A stretch of DNA of 64,000 bases from Mytilus trossulus. Lineage: Eukaryota; Mollusca; Bivalvia; Mytilida; Mytilidae. Shown in pieces: positions 35,151 through 47,400 of the stretch (its first letter is position 1; each line of letters opens with the position of its first letter). The position numbers were made by a program, and so were the translations under genes. The DNA is taken from the NCBI RefSeq assembly GCF_036588685.1, contig NC_086383.1, forward strand, positions 31,829,141 to 31,893,140, read 5' to 3'. Under the pieces are notes generated by a model that was not told the origin of the DNA, did no database searches, and was given only the letters and a program-made list of their open reading frames with translations.

Positions 35151-35852
35151 TTAAGGTTTATGTACCCTTCTGTAGCCATTTTTGTACGAATTTTTCAAAC
35201 CTCAATTGTATCAAAACTACAGATATAATAAATAATAGAGATAGGCCATTTAGTACATGTTCCAAGGGGAAACTTGATGCAAAGCATTATTAAATAAATC
35301 AAGATTTTTATAGAAAATCCACAGCCTTTAATACAGAGATTTTTGTTATAAAATTTGAAACGTAAATTACTCACTTGATTTTCTATGATGTGCTAGTGTT
35401 TATTTTTTACAAAAAGTTCTAAGTAACCTGTAAATGCCAAAACACCTCGTGCTGAGTCACTAAAGTCGAGCGCACCCTAAAAGGTGTACTTGATTTTGGC
35501 CATATTTATACTTGTCTTAACCAATAACTACATTTATAAACTTGTTTTAAGGAAATCAATGCTAGCACTGCATGCAATAATCCTATACATATCAGTCATC
35601 AAATTGCCAAATATGAGAGTACAAGGATAAAGGCTGTGGATTTTCTATAAAAATCTTGATTTATTTGCCACAAAGTCCTCTTTTTCTATTAAATGCAATG
35701 GAACAGTAAAAAATAATGCTTTGCATCAAGTTTCCCCTTGGAACATGTACAAAATGGCTTATCTCTATTATTCATTATATCTGTAGTTTTGATACAATTG
35801 AAGTTTGAAAAGTTCGTACAAAAATGGCTACAGAAGGGTACATAAACCTTAA
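35151..35852. mobile_element. TTAA-flanked fold-back MITE 1
   Basis: Element 35,155-35,848 (694 bp) bounded by TTAA at 35,151-35,154 and 35,849-35,852. The ends are GGTTTATGTACCC and GGGTACATAAACC. The arms pair for about 185 bp (35,155-35,340 with 35,628-35,848) at high identity; the right arm has about 50 extra bases near 35,670-35,715. The central loop of about 290 bp has no coding. TTAA duplication is typical of piggyBac-type elements. Confidence 0.88.
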
Positions 35853-36575
35853 GGTTCCACTAAAGTCAAAATATAGGACACTTCATAAACATCTAAACTT
35901 TGCCTGTATTTTTCCACCTATAAGGAATTAAGTCATAAACTATGAGAACATATGTTCATTTAAACATACTTTACATATACACACTGTATAATTGTAAATA
36001 AACTTGAAATTGTTATGTTGTGGCCAAACCGGTTCTTGGGGTAAACAATAAATTTTCAAAAAAATCTGGAGGCCTGCAAGACGACTTAATTTGCTTAAAA
36101 TTGGTATGAACGAAAACTATTACATGGAATGCAGGGCAAGCGCATGTTGATTTTTTATAAAATGTATTGATTTTCGAGTTTCAGTTAATTTTATGTATCT
36201 AAGTGAACGAATATCGAAGGTACAATCCAGAAATTGGACAAATATGCCATTAAAACATATGTATGTGACAAATCAGCATCCGCATGCCCTGCATTACATG
36301 CAACAGTATTTGTCCATACCAATTTTAAGCAAATTAAGTCGTCTTGCAGGCCTATAGATTTTTTTGAAAATTTAGTGTTCACCCCAAGAACCGGTTTGGC
36401 AACAACATAACAATTTCAAGTTTATTTACAATTTACACAATGTGTATATATAAAGTATGTTTAAATGAACATATGTTCTCATAGTTTATGACTTTATTCA
36501 TTATAGGTTGAAAAATACAGGCAAAGTTTAGATGTTTATGAAGTGTCCTATATTTTGACTTTAGTGGAACCTTAA
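35849..36575. mobile_element. TTAA-flanked fold-back MITE 2, abutting MITE 1
   Basis: Element 35,853-36,571 (719 bp) between the TTAA at 35,849-35,852, shared with MITE 1, and the TTAA at 36,572-36,575. The ends are GGTTCCACTAAAG and CTTTAGTGGAACC. The arms of about 300 bp pair (35,853-36,150 with 36,270-36,571) with scattered mismatches. The loop is short. The sequence differs from MITE 1 except for the first GGTT, so it is another family of the same insertion type. No coding. Confidence 0.88.
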
Positions 36576-39500
36576 TTAAATGAACAATAAACGATATGTT
36601 TAAACAGGCAAAGACGATAGAAGATAATCTTTACATTTTGATACATCGATACGTGTTAATTCATTGTGACTATAGACGTTCTTCTTAAAAACGTTCAGTT
36701 GTTGTCATTTGATGGTAAATTGTTCTGTTATGAACTAAGTTATTAGTTACCTCGTTTTAAATTATTTCACATTGTTTACATTTTTCATGTCGGTCATATT
36801 CCATAATTGTTAAGCTTGTCTCTTAAATCACGTATAAATTACCATCTCAAAACGGTAAATGCATTGTCAACTCACATTTAAACACGTCAAATTGATAAAA
36901 ATGAAAATTCACCTGATATTTACCTGAATTGCAAATAATCATGATAATAAAATGGCCGTTTTCAGTTTAGATATTGTAACCAGGAAGGAAACACTGCGTA
37001 ACTTATAAACAAGTCACGGTTACCTGTATGATTGTCGAACAAACGTTTTAAAAGGATAATATGATACTTTAAATGTTGCGATATGAACTGATTTTAACAG
37101 TTTGTATATAAAAGTAAATTGTGTTCATTGTTGGTGGTCATATTGTGTTTCGTCTGTCGATACCGAATGTTTGTAAAAATGTCATTACACAATATTGATT
37201 TTTTAAAGACTATTATATATAGCTAACAAATACCATTTTATCAGTCATAGTTATGCTTTATAAATCTATTGTTGCAGATTTTGGGGTTTGGGAGTGATAA
37301 GCGCTTTCAAATGTGTTTACACTATAAATGATTGTTGACAGCGTTACAAATATCAGTGACTGTTACAAACCTACATTGAACACAAATAAACATTTTAAAA
37401 AGTTATAAAAAGAATATGCACTAGACATGTATAATACGTGCTAGATAACATATAATTAAAATATTTTTTTTGTTGCAGCCTACAGTGTACTAGTATGTTT
37501 CTCCGACGCGGGTATTTTAAGGCATTTTTTCTATTATTTTCCCGTATTTTTTAACAAGCGCAGATAGCTCTATTTTCCTCATTATTATTCATGACGTCAT
37601 CAGATAAATCTCGGCGTCGGAACGTTACATTTGTTAGTTCCACTTATTAAGACGTTGAACTGTTAATAAAACTATTAAAATATGATGCAAGTATATAAAG
37701 GTGACTGATATTTAATCTCATATTGAAAGATTTACGTAAAGTTTTTTAAATTTAGCTGGGTTTTTTTTATCGCGGTTTAGGCCCCGCCTTTTTTGATCAA
37801 ACGACCAATCAAATTGTGTCGGGGTCGGAAACATGCTTGTAGTATGAATGAATCGAGCACCTGTCTGGGTTTTCAACAGGAAGGAATTTTCGTGTATAAA
37901 CGTGAAATTTGCTGCAGTTTTGTAGTTTATTTTGCAGACAAGTCATGTAGGATAGCAAGAATGATTGTTGTCAATAGGTAAGTTGTAATTCAAGCGATAA
38001 ATACTCGTATTTACTTAGAATTAGTCGCAGAATGTCAATTTTAACGGGCAACCACATGTTAATTGCCATGCTGTTGCCAGATAAATCATCCGGCGACAAA
38101 CTGTCCCTTAGAACGATATGATTGATTCTAATTGAATAAGTATAATTATTCATCGGGAAGTATTTGAGAGACCCCCTTGTGACATTTATAGTCCCAGACT
38201 TCGATGGCGAAGGCGAAGATACCAAGCAGTGTTATGTGATGTTTAGAAAACGTGCGCTAGTTTTTGTCAATGTTGGGGTTAACTATCCACACTCGTACGA
38301 AAAATCACCAAATTTCGTACGAGTGTGGATAGAAACACCTCCCCATTAACAGAAAACAAGTGCTGTGACAGAAAACAATATACGATATCTATCCACATGC
38401 ATGACTTGAACATGTACATGATGTATTGTTGACTGAAAAGCAATGCATGCATACTTTTCATTTTTTAACAAGTTTTCTAACCAGTAAATAACTACCATTT
38501 CCATATAGTCTGCTATGTACACGGTTATTATATGTTCCCCTGGATTAAGCAGTGCACTAAAAACTTGTCCGATTAGTACGGAGAAAGAAGACCATGCAGT
38601 ATTCCCATATGCATTTTTGTTGTGTGTCTGAGCAAAGGTATTCAAATATTTACTGGTCCGAATGAAATATTACTATAGTCTACGGCAAGGGACTAGTGGC
38701 TAACTCTCCAGACTAAATAGGTGTGGAAAACTCTCAGAAATGTATTAGCATTAAGGTCATTATAGTTCCAATTGCTTGTACATGTACATGAAAGCCCTAT
38801 CACTTTTCTCCGCCAAAAGTCTTTCTGTAAATAATCATTACTGCTTAAATAAACCACTCCAAGTGTGGCGTAACATAATATCTGGGGCACCGCCCATCAA
38901 TTAAGTATTGTTGTGGTTTTCTGGGAAATAATTGGTGTTTCTTATTGTAGGTAATATCTGGAATCGTGTCTTTCACCGGAAAAGATTGTCAATTTCACAC
39001 TCCTATATATGACGTCATTTATCCCTGCTCTATTAAAAATTTCCAGCACTTTGATAATCGTCATTCTGTAGGGTAGTATAGATTAAATTAATATTTCGTA
39101 AGTACACTATAGTGATTGCCATATTTATGACTGAGGGAGGGTGACCATCCTTTCATATTTTAATTTCCCAAATATTTTGTGCAGTATTTAATGAAACCTT
39201 TTCACCCGTTTGCTCAACCTGTGTTTAATTTCTATGCATACATTTTTGTCAAGTGGTGATAGAAGTCGCATGACAGAATCGTCTGAAAACCATATCCAGG
39301 AACTGGCCTATTGGTTTGTGAAGACCATACGGTGACAGGTATTTGTCTCATTGGTGGTCATACATCATCTCCTTATTTTTCATACAGTCTTATTGCTACC
39401 TTTTTTTCTATGATAAGATATATTATCTGTTCTGTAAATAAGGAAGGGAGCTTACTACTACAATCCATCAAAGTACATGTAGCTTAAGACATGTAAGATA

Positions 39501-41382
39501 GGAAATAATTGCACATACTGATAAAATACAAAGTATCTTTGAATTTTTACTAAAATAACTTACTGGTAGGACATAAGTGTTTGAACTAGCTAAATATATA
39601 TATATATAGTTTAATATATAGTTGTAGTAAAGTTCCGAGACTGTCTTGTTAATCCGGGTCAGATTTCATTATTACACGCACCATCATGCATGTGCTGTCA
39701 CAAAATAACATCAGAATTCCATGCAGTACAAAATTTGTCAGTTTATACGTAATGGATCATTATTTTACCTTACAGCATCAGGGGAACCAAACTATAAACT
39801 TGGTTGAATATTGTAAGTTGCAATATATGAAAATAGATCTCTTTCCCTAACTTGCCTCTATAAAAAAAAAACAGTTTTACATCTGATACATTGTAAGTGT
39901 CTTTTGTATCTAAATAAGCATTGGCATTGACTATTTGAAAAATTACTTTATTTTCAATTGACACAAAAACAAATCAAATATGCATTGTACTAGAAATGCA
40001 GTACAATTAATTTTGTCACAAAGATAAGAGTGGGTCTCATTGGGGTCTAAGCGTGACGCTGGATTGCCAATTTTTTGTTAGCGTGACATGTGAAAGTTAA
40101 TTTATTGTGCAGTGAATTTATAAATGAATTATAATTGCTTACGTACATCATTACATAGTGTAAGCGGGATACAGGAATGTGACAAAACAGTTAGAGGGAT
40201 CTGGGATCAGAATCCCCCAATGATACACCCAATCAGATCCTCATTTAGGCAGTTAAACTCATATTTGACCAAATTATCTTTTCCTTATTTGATACATTGT
40301 ACATACAAAATTTTGCATCCTAAGTAGTATAAAATAATATGTTCTAAAAAGGCAAAACAAGGGGAGGGTTGTGTACATGTTAACCCCTAAACATATTGTT
40401 TCTGCACCAAGTCTTATCAGCTTTAATCTATTATGAGATGCTGTACATAAACATGTATCAGGTAACATCATCAATGGTCAACATGGTAAAGACAAAACTT
40501 TAAATGAATCAATAACACTTATAAGTTAAGGTCAATAATTAAGAATATGGGCTCCTGTTTCATTAAAATTAAGAAAAGTTGTCAATTGTTCATTGAATTT
40601 TTTTAATTTGCCATTATTTGGTTCAGTAATTGATATCAGACAAATATTAAACTCAATCTATAGTAAATCTATATTGATTGTTTTCATTGCAACATGAAGT
40701 GCATTTTGTTAATTTGTACACATTTATTTTCTGAAAAATCACACTAAACTAGTTTATTCCTTATTATGTAGGTTCACTCTGCATTCAGAGGGTCACTTCC
40801 ATTGATTGAAGTTACCTTCATTCCAGGCTTGTGACTGGCAAGATTATACATATCTTTGCTGCATTCCCCACCCACCACCACATTGCAAATTTCAGTCCAA
40901 GGCGAACATTTTTTATACTGTTTACTTTTACAAAATTGCTGTGTCCAAATTAGTTAAATTTCTATTTATGTGTTAATTGTAATTTATATAACAAAATGAT
41001 TACAAAGCTTTATCAAGTTAGTGATGCCCACCTTTATTTTTAGTCTTGAGAAACTATTGATTTCAATTACTTTTTATTTTTATGGTTTTACCAAATTAAA
41101 TGCTTGCCATTATTGAAAAAAAAATTGTTACATGCAGACATAATTGATATCGACCTGTTAAAATTAAAAAAAAATGACTTTTTGGCATATTTATCATTTA
41201 CTCTATTTATAAATGACTTTTGTCCAAAATTGTGCAAGAAGATAAAAAAATCAGTTTCATTTAATATCAGAATTTCCAGGAGGTGCTTGACTTGGACTGA
41301 TAAAATAATGCAATACAAAATAGGCATGACATGAAGCATGGAGATTTTTACACAAAAATAAAAACCTTAAGGACGAACAGGA
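36576..41382. other. Long non-coding interval, no convincing gene
   Basis: AT-rich with no ORF that carries a domain. It includes a CpG-bearing stretch (37,490-37,980) with a GC box CCCCGCC near 37,782, a CCAAT box at 37,805 and a good splice donor (AATAG/GTAAGTTG) at 37,978, which together may be a promoter and untranslated first exon. A 19-bp hairpin lies at 38,284-38,331, a (TA)n run near 39,595-39,610, a minus-strand fragment of family M1 near 39,342-39,385 and another repeat-like segment at about 40,020-40,220. Confidence 0.45.
38284..38331. repeat. Perfect 19-bp hairpin
   Basis: TATCCACACTCGTACGAAA at 38,284-38,302 and its exact inverse at 38,313-38,331 around a 10-base loop. It is isolated in unique-looking sequence and not next to a coding region. 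It could be the core of a small fold-back element or a stable RNA hairpin. Confidence 0.85.
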
Positions 41383-41478
41383 CATTACGTCACGTGATGT
41401 TTTGATTTGTCACGTGAATGTCATGGTAAATATAGAACCGGAACCGCGTCTGTCAAACTCCGGCGGTAAACAACAAAC
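41383..41478 (+). promoter_or_regulatory. Putative promoter of the transposase-exonuclease gene
   Basis: Just upstream of the ATG at 41,479. It holds a CRE-like TTACGTCA (41,385-41,392) overlapping an E-box palindrome TCACGTGA (41,390-41,397), and a second TCACGTGA at 41,410-41,417, exactly 20 bp further. CpG density rises here (CCGGAACCGCG, TCCGGCGG) compared with flanking DNA. The ATG context, ACAAACATGGC, is good. No TATA box is obvious. Regulation by bHLH or CREB-type factors is an inference. Confidence 0.5.
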
Positions 41479-44400
41479 ATGGCAGACGACAAGTATTCCA
41501 AACGTATTCGTGGAAAGATGGCTAGTACAGGAAGAAGTAAAAAGGCGGACCGTATGAGAAAAATGAATAGAAAGGAAACAGTACGAGGTGAAGACCATGA
41601 TTACGGCGCTGTTTTTGTAGAAGGACTTAGTGTAAATGCAACTGATTTGGAAGTTGGGGAAAATGTTGAACTGGGATCCTCCAAACCTTGGTTCCAAGGA
41701 AGACGGGTTGTTGAACTAGATGTGCTGGCCAGGTCCATGAACTGTGAGAAATGCAGTTCGTGGCTCCGATTATCTGACATAAAAGATGAGGTGATTTATG
41801 GGATGGCTAGTTTTTTATATATTTCGTGTCCAAGCAGTGCTTGTCAACACATCAGTCTGGTACCAACGGAGAAGAAGAGCAACGGCAAAGGCTTTGATAT
41901 CAACTACAAAGTTTGTTTAGGTAATTTATATAGAAAAAGAATGCAAATGGTGATTGTTTTCAAGAGACAACTACATAACTATGATCATGGGGAAATATAA
42001 AAATAATCAATATAAACACTTTTCATACAAATTTTTCAGGGGCCCAATTGCAACTATACCACAACTCATGAACTACATGTATCAACACCCTGTGTTGCTT
42101 TATTTGTACATGTTTCCAAGTTGAGCAATCAGTAACTGAAATATGGATACATGAATTTCTTTCTGTTCATTTTCAATTTTTGGGGTCCCCTCTGACTAGA
42201 TCTGTAGTTCATGTTTCAATTATCTTGATTTCTTTTAAACAATCAGAGGCAATCTGTTGGTATTAAACGACTAATGCTGAACTCAAATATGTATACCCAT
42301 TGTAAATTGCAAGATAAAAAAATACATGTACATTGTCAGAAATATAAAATGTACTCACTGCAATTTATCATTTACTTTGTAAAAGGTTTTATCAGTTGAA
42401 TGAAGTGAAGTCATAAGTCTTAGGTTAGTGGATACACTGGACTGCACGGTATTTCTTATATTGTCCTTCAATTAAGGAAGGGTAAACATTTAGAATTTGA
42501 ATAGTGGACATAACAAAAAACCTACCAACTGTCACTATTTGCGGAGGATTTCCCCCATGGAGCCTCCCAGGTGGAAATTTTGTAAGAGCAATTTTGTCCA
42601 CTATTTTAAAGCAAACAATTTATTTAGCAATTGGTATGAGCTTGTTATAGCATGAAGAAGCCTGTCATACTTTTTAAGAGAAATGTAACTTAAGATTATG
42701 GGATGAAGTATGTAAAGGGACGAATTGACACCTTTCAAAAGAACAAGTTGTCATATAGTTTCCCTTCCCGTTCTGAATTTTTCCTTGTAGTGGAAAGAGT
42801 TGACAACTTTGAAAAATGTCTTTGTAACCCTTTTAAGACGAATTGATAGTGTTTTTTTTATTTAAAAGATGTATAATCGTGAATTTAGATAGTTGTTCGT
42901 ATAAAAATTCAACACCTTTGAACTGTTGTAAGTGTTGACTCAAAGGTCATGTAATTAAAGGTGTACATATGGTATAGAGATGTTAACAGTAACATATTAA
43001 TTACTTTCCTGTTCCACATGTTAATGTTTACTGTAATAAAGGCTACTCATGGGGGTGTCCAAATAATCATAAATTCACAGAAAGTTTGCCAATATTATCA
43101 CATGAAAAAAAGAAAATTTATTTGTTTTTTTATGAAATAATAAAAGTAAACAAAATTAAGTAATCAAATCCTTATCATTTAATATACCTGTAAATGACTC
43201 ATTCTGAGGTATGCTAAGGACTATATTTTCCTGACAAGATATTGGCTCATTTTAGACTTAGGCCACAGAAGAAACCAGTCACCATGTCTGTGTATAGCCC
43301 TTGAGTACACCTCAAGAAAAGTCAATAATGATAATGTAAATCATGTGTATAATGTACCTCTAATTTGTCAACAGTTGTTCACAGTATTACAAATTATTGG
43401 ACACACTCACTTTATTTTGTATTGCAGGATCAAGCAAAGGTATGGAGCCAGACATGGCATGTTCAATGATCCAAAGGCTTGCTGAGGATGGATATACGGT
43501 TGGGACTTTACATGCGGATATTGATGCTACAACCCAATCAAGACTGCCTCGTTCAATTATTAAAAAAGATGACAAAACAGATGTGAAGAAAAATCTGTCC
43601 AAACGTCTATATGGTCTGTCAAAAAACTACAAACAGTTAAAATCAGCAAAAGTAATTCCCTACATAGTGAGGTGTTTTATGTATACTATTTCTAAACACC
43701 AAAATAGTAAACAATCAATGAAGACAGAACTCGCCACTATAGTGCCACATATTTTTGGACACCATGAACAGTGCAGTCCAACTTGGTGTACATATGTTAA
43801 AGATCCAACTAAATTTAGGTAATTTATACCATGACATTGATCCCTGGCCTGATGAAGTGATCATCTAATGTTTCAATGCTGCAATAATTTTTTTACAAGT
43901 TCTTAATTCCTAGAGTTCAGTAAAGTATATGTTAAATTAAAACAATTGTAGGGCTGTGTGAGCTATTGTCATCATTATGTATTAATCATGTATCCATCTT
44001 TGTCTTGGCCCATCTGATAACTTTCAAAACTTCTTTCTTCTAATTAAAGTACAGTGTGAATTGAAAATAAACTTTAATGATAAGGATTTAATTTTTCACA
44101 TTTGATCACATGTCATATTAATATTTACTACAGTAACATGTAGATGCGTTCAGAACAAAAAAAGATCATTAGACTGAAAAACAATTTTACAATTCTGCTA
44201 TTAGTGTAGAAAAAAACCCAGTGGCAGTGCAATCTCATTTTCTGTTTGTTTATAAATATTACAGATTCAAACATTTACCCAATGGGAAGGCCCTTTCTGG
44301 AGACAAGCTGAGGGAAGAGCTGGACAAGTTGGCACAACGTTATATTGAAAGAGCAGATAGGCTGTTAAATCTAGGGTCAACACAGTCAAACGAAAGTTTC

Positions 44401-47400
44401 AACAACAGTGTTGCTAGTTTTGCCCCAAAAAACAGGTATGCCTTACATTACTTTAGGATTTCTTTTGATTATGGTCAAAATCTCTGCAACTGTTTAAAAA
44501 AAGGAAATAGGAGTCTTTGTTTGCACAAATTTTCCTTATCTTCGATGTTTTAATTTAAAATTTCAAAGTAAAACAATTCCAGTTTAAAACAAAACTTTTT
44601 GTAAGGCACATACAAATTGTCAGTGACACACTCTCTGGTATTCCAATAATGTGTGGTAACTGTGATTTCAATGCAATCTGGGGTGTTTAATGTCTAACTT
44701 TGTCAAAAAAATGGAAAACATGAATATTTTTTTGTAAAATCATGTCAATGTCAGTGATGTTGAAGTCTGTGATAGTTCTGAATTTAAGCTCATCTTAGTT
44801 CCTTTACCATTATATGCATATGCCCCACAGTTACGATCCACTAACTGTCATTTTCCAGGACTAGCTGCAACAGAGAGACATATTTATGTGTTTTATTTTT
44901 GTGGAGCATTAACTATTTTGTTTGTATGTTGAACATTTATTTATGGGATTTTTTCAGGTTTTATGGAGGAACTAAATCATTAAAAGCTATGGTGTCTTCA
45001 GCTGTGATGCAAAAGAATGAAGGCTATGGTTGGTTAAGCAAGGTAAATGTATTCAGGGGCTTTATTATGTATGTTTAGTTTAAACTTATTTTATTTGCTT
45101 AATTAAAGCAAAATGGATTAGACACAAGTAAATCATACTTAGTTATGAAGTCATTTCCATAATACAATATAAAATTACAATAATAGTATAATATAATGGA
45201 CATGCATATAAAGCAAACAGTTTATAGAATATAATACTAGCTTTCATAACGGTAAAAAGAGGAGAGAAAGTAAAAAGAGAAAAGGAAAGTTTGAAAAGTT
45301 GTATAATTCTGTGTATAAATGTTGTTATTTCACTCCCCTGACACCATACAACTGTAGGTTTTGTCATGACGTTGGATCAAAACAAATAATGAAAGATATC
45401 TATAGTTCCTTACATCTTGTACCTTATTTTCAGAAGAAAAAATGCCATATGCCAGTGTAATAAAAAAGTAACTAATACAAAAATTCAAATAGAGAAAACT
45501 ATTTAACTCATGACCAAACAACACTGATAATTAACTCACACACTACATGTATACATTGGTGAATTGATGTGTAGTTATTCTATAATTATATTTTTTTTAG
45601 ATATCTTTTTTTCTTCAAATCTGTACTTTTTTCTCTACATTCTAAATTTTATATCTTTAAAGTAAATGAATCATTCAAAATAGATCAATTTAATACATTA
45701 CATGCAATGTCTTCATTCTTTTCAGGTGAATAAGAAGTCTCTACTCTCTCCTGGACATTTGACCATACTTCATGGAATTCGAAAGGATCGAAGGCGTAAA
45801 CTGATTAGGAAAACACAGTCAACTACTAATTTCAAAAGAAAAAGACTCACAATAAAGGTAAGCCTTTTTTTAGTAACTGGTCTGAAGGGCCTAGTGAGCC
45901 TTTCTTTTCACTTTGCGTCATTCGTCTGTTGTTGTCGTCTGTTAACTTTTACAAAAATGTTCTCCTCTGAAACTACTGGGTCAAATTTAACCAAACTTTG
46001 CCACAATCATCATTGGGGTATCTTGTTAAAAACATGTGTCTGGTGACCCTGCCAACCAACCAAGATGGCTGCCATTACTAATAATAGAACATAGGGGTAA
46101 AATGTAGATTTGGGGTTATATCTCTGAAACCAAAGCATCTAGAGCAAATCTAGTGTGGGTACAATTGTTTAGCAGGTCAACATCTATCTGCCCTGAAATT
46201 TTCAGATGACTTGGAGAACCTGTTGTTGGGTTGCTGCCACTAAATTGGTAGTTTTAAGAAAATTTTGCAGTTTTTGGTTATTATTTTGAATATTATTATA
46301 GATAGAGATAAACGGTAAACATCATAATATTCAGCAAAGTATCTACAAAAAAGTTAACATGACCAAAATGGTCAGTTGACCCCTTAAGGAGTTATTGACC
46401 TTTATAGTCGTTTTTTACCAATTTTTCGTAAATGTTTGTAATTTTCTACAAAAATCTTTTCCTCTGAAACTACTGGGCCAAATTTTATCAAACTTAGCCA
46501 GAAGTCTTAAAGTTTATTAACATTTTAGTTGAAAACCCACAGATGGAGAATTCTCTGGCTCATAATTTTGATTGGAAGGAGACATTAAATGTTTCAACAT
46601 AAAATAGCAATTGTTCTAAAGATCCCACTGTGCATTTGCATAGATCTGAATCACTTCTTCCATAATTGTTCTTAATTTTTTTTTATACTGTTTCTAGTCC
46701 AAGAAATTGAAAGATAATCAGCGAGAATCAGTAAAAGAGGGAGACACCTATGGAGGAGAAATAGAAGTGCAAGAACATATTGACACAGAAACTATTCCAT
46801 CGAAGATGAAGTTTGGAGGAGAAGAATCAGTAGTAGTTTTTGATTTAGAATCAACAGGTAAGTGTAAACAAACAAATTGAATCACACATATCAGGCTAAA
46901 ATAATGAAACACAAGATAAATGATTTGCCTACTTTCATGACTTTATTAGTAATTCTTTAATCAAATATTTATGCCTGGAATAAATTTACCATGACCTTAA
47001 AACTTGCATTGCTATTGTTAGTAAGTGAAAAAAGCTTACAATGTAATTGTAATTCAGTGAAATAGATGACAGTGACATAATGTAAAGCGAAGTAAACGTC
47101 CATTGTATTAGGAATGCTTCAATGCTTACTGTGGAATAATTTATTTTCGTGGTTTTATCAATCACTGTATACAAAACCTATTCAAACTATGCTATTCACC
47201 AGTACCCACGAATTCCACGAAAATTGGTATCCAACGAATATTAATGAATCCACAGTATCTTGGAATAAAGTGATATACATGTATTACTGATGTTTGTTGG
47301 GAGTTAAGTCCCTTACATCATGAAAAATAAAATGTACATGGATTACAGTTTAACAGCATACACTATAGGCTTTGATTTAAATTTTGCTTTATTCATGAGG

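Noticed and set aside
38346..38645. 99-codon minus-strand open frame faintly like a C1q or TNF-type end
   Set aside because: The similarity is only a few residues and splice context is poor.
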